Positions 51,401 through 61,541 are shown, counted from the first letter of the stretch. The stretch: 64,000 nucleotides of DNA from Lepidurus packardi (GCA_023053545.1 JAKZAN010000005.1:1116001-1180000), one strand, 5' to 3'. Notes: generated by a model not told the origin, from the letters alone. A program made the numbers and translations.

Positions 51401-54184
51401 ATAAACCAGTTTATACCAGTTAAAACCAGTTTAGACCTGTTTACACCGGTATAAACCAGTTTATAATCTGGTTTTGACCAGTTTAAACCAGATTAAGCCA
51501 GTTTTAACCGGCTTAAACCAGTTTGAACTAGTATAAGCCAGTTTAAACCACTATAGACCTGTGTAAACCAGTTTATACCATTTAGAACCAGTTTAGACCT
51601 GTTTACACCGGTATAAACCAGTTTATTAACTAGCTTAAACCAGTTTAAACCTGTGTAAACCAGTTTAAACCAGTTTGAACTAGTATAAACAAGTTTAAAC
51701 CAGTGTAACACAGTTAATAAACTAGTTTAAACCAGTTTAGACCTGTTAAAAAAATTTAAACCAGTTTGAACTAGTTTATACCAGTTAAAAGCAGTTTAGA
51801 CCTGTTTACACCGGTATAAACCAGTTTATAATCTTGTTTTAACCAGTTTAAAAAAGATTAAGCCAGTTTTAACCGGTTTAAACCAGTTTTAACCGGTTTA
51901 AACCAGTTTGAACTAGTATAAACCAGTTTATAAACTACGTTAAACCAGTTTAGGCATGAGTAAACCAGTTTAGACATGAGTAGACCAGTTTAAACCAGTT
52001 TGAAATAGTATAAACCAGGTTAAACCAGTGTAAAACAGTTAATAAACTAGTTTAAACCAGTTTAGACCTTTTTAGGCCTGGTTTAAACCAGTTTGAACTA
52101 GTATAAACCAGTTTATAAACTACGTTAAACCAGTTTAGACATGAGTAAACCAGTTTAGACATGAGTAGACCAGTTTAAAACAGTTTGAACTAGTATAAAC
52201 CAGGTTAAACCAGTGTAAAACAGTTAATAAACTAGTTTAAACCAGTTTAGACCTTTTTAGGCCTGGTTTAAACCAGTTTAAGCCAGTTAAAAACGGTTTA
52301 AACAAGTTTATAAACTAGCTTAAACAAGCTTAGACCTGTTAAAAAAAATTTAAACCAGTTTGAACTAGTATCAACCAGTTTAAACCAGTTTAGACCTGTG
52401 TAAACCAGTTATACCATTTAGAACCAGTTTGGACCTGTTTACACCGGTGTAAACCAGTTGATAAACTAGCTTAAACCAGTTTAGACCTGTGTAAACCAGT
52501 TTAAACCAGTTTGAACTAGTATAAACAAGTTTAAAGGAGTGTAAAACAGTTAATAAACTAGTTTAAACCAGTTTAGACCTGTTTAGGCCTGGTTTAAACC
52601 TGTTTAAGCCAGTTAAAAACGTTTTAAACCAGTTTATAAACTAGTTTGAACAAGTTTAGACCTGTTAAAAAAATTTCAACCAGTTTGAACTAGTATCAAC
52701 CAGTTTAAACCAGTTTAGACCTGTGTAAACCAGTTTATACCAGTTAAAACCAGTTTAGACCTGTTTACACCGGTATAAACCAGTATATAATCAAGTTTTG
52801 ACCAGTTTAAACCAGATTAAGCCAGTTTTGCCCGGTTTAAACCAGTTTGAACTAGTATAAACCAGTTTACACCAGTTTAGACCTGTGAAAACAAGTTTAT
52901 ACCATTTAGACCTGTGTAAACCAGTTTATACCATTTAGAACCAGTTTGGACCTGTTTACACCGGTGTAAACCAGTTTATAAACTAGCTTAAACCAGTTTA
53001 GACCTGTGTAAACCAGTTTAAACCAGTTTGAACTAGTATAAACAAGTTTAAATCAGTATAACACAGTTAATAAACTAGTTCAAACCAGTTTAGACCTGTT
53101 AAAAAAATTTCCACCAGTTTGAACTAGTATAAACCAGTTTAAACCAGTTTAGACCTGTGTAAACCAGTTTATACCAGTTAAAACCAGTTTAGACCTGTTT
53201 ACACCGGAACAAACCAGTTTATAATCTAGTTTTGACCAGTTTAAACCAGATTAAGCCAGTTTTAACCGGTTTAAACCAGTTTGAACTAGTATAAACCAGT
53301 CTATAAACTACCTTAAACCAGTTTAGACATGAGTAAACCAGTTTTGACATGAGTAGACCAGTCTAAACCAGTTTGAACTAGTATAAACCAGTTTAAACCA
53401 GTTTAGACCTGTGTAAACCAGTTTATGCCATTTAGAACCAGTTTAGACCTGTTTACAAAGGTATAAACCAGTTTATAAACTAGCTTAAACCAGTTTAGAC
53501 CTGTGTAAACCAGTTTAAACCAGTTTGAACTAGTATAAACAAGTTTAAACCAGTGTAAAACAGTTAATAAACTAGTTTAAACCAGTTAAGACCTGTTTAG
53601 GCCTGGTTTAAACCAGTTTAATCCAGTTTAAGCCAGTTAAAAACGTTTTAAACCAGTTTATAAACTAGTTAAAACAAGTTTAGACCTGTTAAAAAAATTT
53701 CAACCAGTTTGAACTAGTATAAACCAGTTTAAACCTTTATAAACCAGTTTATACCAGTTAAAACCAGTTTAGACCTGTTTACACCGGTATAAACCAGTTT
53801 ATAATCTGGTTTTGACCAGTTTAAACCAGATTAAGCCAGTTTTAACCGGCTTAAACCAGTTTGAACTAGTATAAGCCAGTTTAAACCACTATAGACCTGT
53901 GTAAACCAGTTTATACCATTTAGAACCAGTTTAGACCTGTTTACACCGGTATAAACCAGTTTATTAACTAGCTTAAACCAGTTTAAACCTGTGTAAACCA
54001 GTTTAAACCAGTTTGAACTAGTATAAACAAGTTTAAACCAGTGTAACACAGTTAATAAACTAGTTTAAACCAGTTTAGACCTGTTAAAAAACTTTCAACC
54101 AGTTTGAACTAGTATCAACCAGTATAAACCAGTTTAGACCTGTGTAAACCAGTTTATACCAGTTAAAACCAGTTTAGACCTGTT
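9500..54184. repeat. 45-kb satellite, 10-bp basic unit (CCAGTTTAAA)
   Basis: An unbroken tandem array of 10-bp units, with occasional units of 11-12 bp or a longer spacer such as TTAAAAAAATTT. The consensus is CCAGTTTAAA; common variants are CCAGTTTAGA, CCTGTGTAAA, CCGGTATAAA, CTAGTATAAA and CCAGTTTATA. All units are in the same orientation. Variants follow each other in a fixed order, forming higher-order modules of roughly 1-2.7 kb. For example, the marker CTTTTTAGGCCTGGTTTATA occurs at 17003, 18371, 20674 and 23361. Short open frames on the minus strand are by-products of the repeat. I see no transposon, gene or inversion inside it. Confidence 0.97.
44912..52404. repeat. Recent block duplications within the 10-bp satellite
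   Basis: The rare variant CCAGTTATACCATTTAGAAC occurs at 44912, 50067 and 52405, spaced 5,155 and 2,338 bp apart. Open frames of identical translation at 46338, 51493 and 53831 show exactly the same two spacings. So a 5.2-kb block and then a 2.3-kb block were copied in tandem recently enough to stay almost identical. A break in the module order near 52080, where the CTTTTTAGGCCTGG module jumps to CAGTTTGAACTAG, is the visible crossover point. Confidence 0.85.
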
Positions 54185-54609
54185 ACTGACTGACTAAATT
54201 ACTGACTTAATTCTTGAATTACTGACTTAATTCATGAATTAATGAATTAATTCATGAATTCCTGACTTAATTCCTGAAATAATTACTAAATTTTATGAAC
54301 TACTGACTTAATTCATGAATTAATGACTTAATTAATGAATTACTGACTTAATTCATGATTTACTGACTTAATTCATGAATTACTGACTTAATTCATGAAT
54401 TACTGACTTAATTCATGATTTACTGACTTAATTCATAATTACTGACTTATTTCATGAATTACTGACTTAATTCATGAATGAAAGACTTAATTAATGAATT
54501 ACTGACTTAATTCATGAATGAAAGACTTAATTAATGAATTACTGACTTAATTCATGAATTACTGACTTAATTCATGAATTACTGACTTAATTCATGAATT
54601 ACTGACTTA

Positions 54610-54631
54610 ATGAATTCATGCATGAATTCAT
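54610..54631. repeat. 22-bp perfect palindrome (copy 1 of 4)
   Basis: The core GAATTCATGCATGAATTC is extended by 2 bp on each side to a 22-bp perfect palindrome. It sits in a variant unit of the 20-bp satellite, followed by a TTAATTAATTAATTACTG-type block. The same block recurs at 54686-54707, 56049-56070 and 56185-56206. Confidence 0.9.
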
Positions 54632-54685
54632 GAATTAATGATTTAATTAATTAATTACTGACTTAATTCATGAATTACTGACTTA

Positions 54686-54707
54686 ATGAATTCATGCATG
54701 AATTCAT
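54686..54707. repeat. 22-bp perfect palindrome (copy 2 of 4)
   Basis: Same palindrome and same flanks as the copy at 54610, 76 bp further on. The two form one short tandem duplication. Confidence 0.9.
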
Positions 54708-56048
54708 GAATTAATGATTTAATTAATTAATTACTGACTTAATTCATGAAATACTGACTTAATTAATGAATTACTGACTTAATTCATGAATTACTGACTT
54801 AATTCATGAATTACTGACTTAATTCATGAATTACTGACTTAATTCATGAATTACTGACTTAATTAACTAATAACTGACTTAATTCATGAATTAATTACTT
54901 AATTAATAAATTACTGACTTAATTAATAAATTACTGACTTAATTAAATAACTACGGACTTAGTTCATGAATTACTGACTTAATTTATGAATTATTGACTT
55001 CCTTAATGAATTCATGAATTAATGACTTAATTAATGAATTACTGACTTAATTCATGATTTACTGACTTAATTCATGAATTACTGACTTAATTCATGAATT
55101 ACTGACTTAATTCATGAATTACTGACTTAACTCATGAATTACTGACTTAATTCATAATTACTGACTTAATTCATGAATTACTGACTTAATTCATGAATGA
55201 AAGACTTAATTAATGAATTACTGACTTAATTCATGAATTACTGACTTAATTAATGAATTACTGACTTAATTCATGAATTACTGACTTAATTCATGAATTA
55301 CATACTTAATTAACTAATTACTGACTTAATTCATGAAATACTGACTAAATTCATTAAATACTGACTTAATTCATGAACTACTGACTTATTTCATGAGTTA
55401 CTCACATAATTCATGAATTACTCACTAAGTTCATGAATTACTGACTTAATTCATGAATTACTGACTTATTTCATGAATAACTGACTTAATTAATGAATTC
55501 CTGACTTAATTCCTGAATTAATGACTTAATTCATGAATTACTGACTTAATTCATGAATTACTGACTTAAATCATGAATTACTGACTTAATTCAGGAAATA
55601 CTGACTTAATTCATGAATTAAAGACTTAATTAATGAATTACTGACTTAATTAATGAATTACTGACTTAATTCATGAATTACTGACTTAATTCATGAATTG
55701 CTGACTTAATTCTTGAATTACTGACTTAATTCACGAATTACTGACTTAATTCTTGAATTACTGACTTAATTCATGAATTACTGAATTAATTCATGAATTC
55801 CTGACTTAATTCCTGAAATAATTCCTAAATTTTATGAACTACTGACTTATTTCATGAATTAATGACTTAATTAATGAATTACTGACTTAATTCATGAATT
55901 ACTGACTTAATTCATGAATTACTGACTTAATTCATGAATTACTGACTTAATTCATAATTACTGACTTAATTCATGAATTACTGACTTAATTCATGAATGA
56001 AAGACTTAATTAATGAATTACTGACTTAATTAATGAATTACTGACTTA

Positions 56049-56070
56049 ATGAATTCATGCATGAATTCAT
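56049..56070. repeat. 22-bp perfect palindrome (copy 3 of 4)
   Basis: Identical palindrome inside a second occurrence of the same higher-order block. Confidence 0.9.
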
Positions 56071-56184
56071 GAATTAATGATTTAATTAATTAATTACTGA
56101 CTTAATTCATGAATTACTGACCTAATTCATGAATTACTGACTTAATTCATGAATTACTGACTTAATTCATGAATTACTGACTTA

Positions 56185-56206
56185 ATGAATTCATGCATGA
56201 ATTCAT
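56185..56206. repeat. 22-bp perfect palindrome (copy 4 of 4)
   Basis: Identical palindrome, 136 bp after copy 3. The downstream flank differs by a few bases (TTCAAGATTTAA instead of TTAATGATTTAA). Confidence 0.9.
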
Positions 56207-57903
56207 GAATTCAAGATTTAATTAATTAATTACTGACTTAATTCATGAATTACTGACTTAATTCATGAATTACTGACTTAATTCTTGAATTACTGACTTA
56301 ATTCATGAATTACTGACTTAATTCTTGAATTACTGACTTAATTCATGAATTACTGAATTAATTCATGAATTACTGACTTAATTCCTGAAATAATTACTAA
56401 ATTCTATGAACTACTGACTTAATTCATGAATTAATGACTTAATTAATGAATTACTGACTTACTTCATGAATTACTGACTTACTTCATGAATTACTGACTT
56501 AATTCATGAATTACTGACTTAATTCATGAATTACTGACTTAATTCATAATTACTGACTTAATTCATGAATTACTGACTTAATTCATGAATGAAAGACTTA
56601 ATTAATGAATTCCTGACTTAATTCATGAATTACTGACTTAATTCATGAATTACTGACTTAATTCATGAATTACTGACTTAATTCATGAATTACTGACTTA
56701 ATTCATGAATTACTGACTTAATTCATGAATTACTGACTTAATTCATGAATTACTGACTTAATTAATGAATTACTGACTTAATTCATGAATTACTGACTTA
56801 ATTCATGAATTACATACTTAATTAACTAATTACTGACTTAATTCATGAAATACGGACTAAATTCATTAAATACTGACTTAATTCATGAACTACTGACTTA
56901 TTTCATGAGTTACTCACATAATTCATGAATTACTCACTAAGTTCATGAATTACTGACTTAATTCATGAATTACTGAGTTATTTCATGAATAACTGACTTA
57001 ATTAATGAATTACTGACTTAATTCATGAATTACTGACTTAATTCATGAATTACTGACTTAATTCATAATTACTGACTTAATTCATGAATTACTGACTTAA
57101 TTCATGAATGAAAGACTTAATTAATGAATGAAAGACTTAATTCATGAATGAAAGACTTAATTCATGAATTACTGACTTAATTCATGAATGAAAGACTTAA
57201 TTAATGAATTACTGACTTAATTCATGAATGAAAGACTTAATTAATGAATTACTGACTTAGTTCATGAATGAAAGACTTAATTAATGAATTACTGACTTAA
57301 TTCATGAATTACTGACTTAATTCATGAATTACTGACTTAATTCATGAATTACTGACTTAATTCATGAATTACTGACTTAATTCTTGAATTACTGACTTAA
57401 TTCATGAATTACTGACTTAATTCTTGAATTACTGACTTAATTCATGAATTACTGAATTAAATCATGAATTACTGACTTAATTCCTGAAATAATTACTAAA
57501 TTTTATGAACTACTGACTTAATTCATGAATTAATGACTTAATTCATAATTACTGACTTAATTCATGAATTACTGACTTAATTCATGAATGAAAGACTTAA
57601 TTAATGAATTACTGACTTAATTCATGAATTACTGACTTAATTCATGAATTACTGACTTAATTCATGAATTACATACTTAATTAACTAATTACTGACTTAA
57701 TTCATGAAATACTGACTAAATTCATTAAATACTGACTTAATTCATGAACTACTGACTTATATCATGAGTTACTCACATAATTCATGAATTACTCACTAAG
57801 TTCATGAATTACTGACTTAATTCATGAATTACTGAGTTATTTCATGAATAACTGACTTAATTAATGAATTCCTGAATTAATGACTTAATTCATGAATTAC
57901 TGA

Positions 57904-58003
57904 NNNNNNNNNNNNNNNNNNNNNNNNNNNNNNNNNNNNNNNNNNNNNNNNNNNNNNNNNNNNNNNNNNNNNNNNNNNNNNNNNNNNNNNNNNNNNNNNN
58001 NNN
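57904..58003. other. Assembly gap (100 N)
   Basis: Exactly 100 Ns, the usual placeholder for a gap of unknown length. It separates the 20-bp satellite from gene sequence. The linkage, and the 5' part of the transposase gene that should lie upstream, are therefore uncertain. Confidence 0.99.
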
Positions 58004-58079
58004 AACGCGTGTAGCAAAGGTAGTAATTATTTCAGTATTCACAAACGAAACCTTACGAGTGGTCTTCTCTTCCGATTAG

Positions 58080-60905
58080 GGCTCTCAGACCAGTACCTGC
58101 AAAGCATCGGACTGGAAAGCAGCGCGTGCAGAATGTCAGTCGTTTGCAAAATTGGACGAAACGGGCATCTGCATTGTGGCGTGTCGGCACGAAATCATAC
58201 TGGGAGGATTGAACATGTTCCGAGGGGAAATTTATTCGTACCCCCTGCTGCTCCAGTACGAGCTTGGAAAGCAAAGACGAATATGCTTTGTAGCCAGTGA
58301 TGTTATGTGCCAGCTCTACCCGTTCATGAGGGACACAGCTGAACGGATCAAAAGAGCTGGTGAAGACCATCCCCTAAACGACCTTCCGCAAATTCTGGAG
58401 AACTCAGAGCACTTTGTTCCCGTCTGGCATGCGCATGGACACTGCCTCAATTGCCAGGTAAAACTCCACAATTATGTAGCAAGTTTTGTAAATATTTCAT
58501 GCCTAGCTTTGCTGGAGCGCTCGTCATGTGCTTGGGCTGGGCATGTGCACAGGGGAACATTGCGAGTTATGCTTCGCCTACATTTCAAAGACTGCGCAAA
58601 CTACGAAAAGAATGGACAAAGCAGGTGAGTATTTTGGGGTGATGGATTTACTTTCTCGAACTAATATTTATGAATCTCAGGTCGAAATGAGATGTTAACC
58701 GATCACGTTATCTATTGGAACACCAAAAAAATAGAAGCGTTGGTGAAAGCTCTGACAGAGAAGTATCTAATGGTAGGTGTTCATGCATTGCTATTTTATT
58801 TTGGCTTCCTGGCTTGAGTGGGGTAACTTTTTCTCTGTTTGCGCGACAGGTTCCTCGCTTATTGGCGTACCATCAAAAAGAACTCGACAAGTTTGGCTAT
58901 TCGGAAGAGCAGTTGCGGGAGGAGCGTACGAGCATGAAAGACAGAGCAGACGGTGATTGCCTGAAAACATTTTTAAGTGCAAAACTAATTAATCATATTT
59001 TGCAGCTAACTTGGCTGACCCTGCTCCCGCGCCTACAAAGAAGGACATGGAAACCGTTCAGGAATTTCTAGACAAGTAGTTCCCTTTTTTCTGTTTTTTT
59101 TTTCATTGTGTTATGTATTAAAAACGTAACATCTGAATCTTATTAGTTTGTCAGTCGAGCCTACGGAAGTGTTTGACCTGTTAAGCAGCGAATCGAGGCG
59201 CGTTTGTCCTGTCCGGAAATTCCTGCGGTACGTCCATCGATACATCACGGATGGTGTTGCAGCGGCTCGTATTAAGAGTTTAAAAATTGAAGTGTCAGCT
59301 GCAGCTGGTAAGTTTTTCATTCGGTTTAATCGGAACATATCTTCCGTCCACTCATAGAAAAGGTAAGTCATGCTGACCCTGATATATTTTTTTGCTTTTT
59401 TAATGTCTATCTGAATGAATTGATATCTTTATCTGTAATATGTGATTGTCCGCTTTGCCTAAGGAGAAGCATTTTGTCGTAGCAACGTAGTCAGAGCACG
59501 TATGTAGCTTTTCAGGTGTGCATGAGCTTTTACGAATTAAAAATGCTTCGTTCATTCGTGTTCCTCGTCTTCTGCTTTATGTAACCGCTTTATGTAAGTG
59601 TGCCGTGCTCCAAAGGCGAAACGATTAGAGGATATGTCAACTGTTTCCCGGTAAAGTTGTCCAGTTTTGGCAACTAAACAAGTTGTATTTTTATAGTTAT
59701 ACAGAATCTTTCTTATTGCTAAAAGTATTGTGAATTTGTTAATTCACGGCTTACTTGGGGTGAAAATAAATTCATTTAAGGATCTCACTTCTTAAATGAA
59801 AGTGACAGCTTCTGCGCAATTATCGGTGTTGTATAATAATGTCAATACAAATCCTTCTTCGTTAAAAAAAATCGGTAGTATAGTAGTTGAATGCATGGCT
59901 TACAAGGGTGGGGTATATTCAGAGACAGTCACTTGCTGACGCCCGTGAATCGCTGTAAATAAGTAGCTTCTTGGGATTGAAGTATCCCTTCTGCAACAGA
60001 CCGTTATTTTGAAATGAACTACGGGAACCGCAGCTTATATTCAAGCATCTTTTCAACTTTTGAAGACACAAGCAAATTGAGGCGACAAAACGCCTGCAAG
60101 CCGCAAGCGAGAAACAAAAATGGATGCAACACGTGGAGTGGTACAATAAACTGAGGAATTACGTCCCCGACGCTTCGGAATTCCCCAAGTTGGCAGAAGC
60201 TGACGTGACTGATGCAACACGTTCTCCAAAGTCTAGCACAGCTATCTCGTGTGGTAGGTTTGAGAGGGTACGAGATGGTTCATCACAATGACACTTCATC
60301 ACACGCCACCTTTTAACATGCCCTGATACTTCATCACAAAGACACTTCATCACAATAACACTTCATCACATGCCATCTATAGTATAGACAGACATCCAGG
60401 CCAAAAATCCAGACATCCAGACAAAAATCCAGACAGACAAAATTCTTTTGTAATGCATTTGATTATGTGTGTTTTATTTCTGTATTATTCTTTGCGTATT
60501 TACTTTTGAAAGGTTAAATAAAATAGAACAATTACACGTATATATTCAAAGATTAATTCACACCACATCCATAGACAATTATCTACCTAACTGACTAATT
60601 AACAGTTAGTTTTTATTACAGAACACCACCTAATCTTCCACATAAATCTAGGAAACTGGAAGCGCTCATATTAGTAAACGAAAACAAGTCAGATAATGTA
60701 GTCCGATAATATGATATGATGTAGTCACATAATATGATGGCCTGGATGTCTGTCTATAGATGGCATGTGATGAAGTGTTATTGTGATGAAGTGTCTTTGT
60801 GATGAAGTATCAGGGCATGTTAAAAGGTGGCGTGTGATAAAGTGTCATTGTGATGAACCATCTCGTACCCCTTCGGCATCTGCAGAAACGAAAGTTTGTG
60901 AATGA
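58080..60905 (+). CDS. KDZ-type transposase, spliced, 5' end lost in gap
   Basis: I place nine exons: 58080-58457, 58507-58624, 58681-58772, 58850-58952, 59006-59075, 59147-59307, 59358-59362 (5 nt), 60073-60253 and 60886-60905. All introns have GT...AG ends and the frame is kept at each junction, giving 1,128 nt or 375 residues plus stop. The first exon has a C-x3-D-W-K-A-A lead, then D-E-T-G-I and A-C-R-H. It continues with S-D-V-M-C-Q and H-A-H-G-H-C-x2-C-Q. The second exon has T-G-E-H-C-E, and the third L-T-D-H-V-I-Y-W-N. This order matches Kyakuja-Dileera-Zisupton (KDZ) transposases, in which the D of the D-x-x-C-Q block and the E of G-E-x-x-E are candidate catalytic residues. The C-terminus is a predicted coiled coil. 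The N-terminal zinc-binding part and first catalytic D should lie in the gap. The last three exons are the least certain. Confidence 0.72.
59363..60072 (+). other. Long intron or intergenic stretch
   Basis: About 710 nt, mostly AT-rich, with no coding frame I can support. In my exon model it is the seventh intron of the transposase gene, about ten times longer than its other unexpanded introns. An AATAAA lies at about 59766, so an alternative transcript could end here, before the coiled-coil exon at 60073. Nothing else is recognised. Confidence 0.5.
60266..60870. mobile_element. Foldback MITE (605 bp) with 133-138-bp inverted repeats
   Basis: The left arm 60266-60403 (138 nt) and right arm 60738-60870 (133 nt) are reverse complements, differing by one 5-nt tandem duplication (TATAG) and a few substitutions. 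The ends read GGGTACGAGATGG...CCATCTCGTACCC. Each arm has five copies of TTCATCACA (TTTATCACA in one right-arm copy), partly spaced 16 bp apart, like subterminal transposase-binding repeats. The 334-nt centre is AT-rich and non-coding. I see no clear target-site duplication, so the superfamily is undetermined. It lies in the last, otherwise very short, intron of the transposase gene. Confidence 0.9.
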
Positions 60906-60921
60906 CACTTGAGAATCTTTA

Positions 60922-61541
60922 TTAAGGAAAAGAATGTCTTAGCGCAGGGCGATAGTATGGGAAAATTTCTCCTACTTCTCGCAGAGCAAAAATTAACGGC
61001 ATGACTGACACAAACGCAGTTAACATCTGAGGGTACGTATATCGGGTTCTTGCCGCGCTAAGTCGTTCTTCGGTGTACTTCACATATTCCGCATGTACCT
61101 TAAATTAGAAAAATTACGCTAAGTCTCTTTTATAAAAAGATTGTGCGCTGATAGCCGTTTTCAAAGACTAAAACAACCCAACGTACAGGTTCACCAAAGT
61201 CCCTCTTCAATTCTGGGTAATCGTAATTATAGTGAGGATCTCTCATATCTGGACTAATGACAGGCAGCTTGGGATAGTCTCCAAGACCTGTTCCATCGTC
61301 TGGGTATGTTTGATAATCAGTAGGAATAAGTCCATACTTTCGCGCAGCGGCAGCCTTTTCCGCTTCCGTCTGGGCTAGGCTTGGAATCCTTATTCCAATC
61401 TGAAATACAAGCTCCGTTAGTTTTCAGTTTCCCAAGTAGGTCAAGCTACTTACGTCCGACCGAACGCACGATTGGCTTATTTTGCAAAACGAGCCATTTT
61501 CTGCACAAAGCTGGCTGAAAAACCTTCGCTAAGGAAGCCAT
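60922..61541 (-). pseudogene. NDUFB8: NDUFB8, complex I subunit, with frameshift
   Basis: Three exons on the minus strand: 61541-61454, 61399-61187 and 61098-60922, with GT-AG introns of 54 and 88 nt. Exon 1 (M-A-S-L-A-K-V-F) looks like a mitochondrial presequence. Exon 2 has H-W-N-K-D at its start, then A-A-A-A-R-K-Y-G-L, Y-P-D-D-G-T-G-L-G-D-Y-P-K-L-P and R-D-P-H-Y-N-Y. Exon 3 has a hydrophobic segment and then F-P-Y-Y-R-P. These are hallmarks of the accessory inner-membrane subunit NDUFB8 of NADH:ubiquinone oxidoreductase. The frame entering exon 2 and the frame of its main part differ. The break is at 61368-61380, where the conserved K-P-x-P-Y-P segment is shortened. An 8-nt deletion fits both the homology and the total length (478 nt, instead of 486 divisible by three). 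The polyadenylation signal AATAAA overlaps the stop codon. It may be a decayed copy or a consensus error. Confidence 0.85.

Larger units (their letters stand above)
54185..57903. repeat. Second satellite, 20-bp palindromic unit
   Basis: A tandem array with unit ATTACTGACTTAATTCATGA (20 bp) and roughly 185 copies up to the gap. Each unit contains the 14-bp perfect palindrome TAATTCATGAATTA plus the spacer CTGACT. Variants include TTAATGAA, GAATGAAAGACT and TTCTTGAA. Longer blocks recur, such as the CCTGAAATAATTACTAAATT-type variant at about 54272, 55814, 56386 and 57482, so this array also has higher-order structure. There is no coding capacity. It ends in the assembly gap, so its true length is unknown. 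Confidence 0.96.

Noticed and set aside
9500-54184. Possible CRISPR-like or telomeric array
   Set aside because: There are no unique spacers between repeats, the unit is 10 bp with graded variants, and the context is eukaryotic. The unit does not resemble a telomere repeat.
58451-58642. Reading through the first transposase intron as coding
   Set aside because: Unspliced continuation after H-G-H-C-x2-C-Q gives a sequence without the G-x-G...G-E-x-x-E block. Removing the 49-nt GT-AG intron restores it.
60266-60870. Target-site duplication around the MITE
   Set aside because: The flanks GTTTGAGA and CTTCGGCA do not match, and shifting the ends by a few bases did not reveal a convincing duplication.
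60254-60905. Treating the coiled-coil exon at 60073 and the coiled-coil exons at 62359 as one gene with nested genes in its intron
   Set aside because: The phases do not match (phase 1 donor; the acceptor frame would give an immediate stop), whereas the short exon at 60886 fits.
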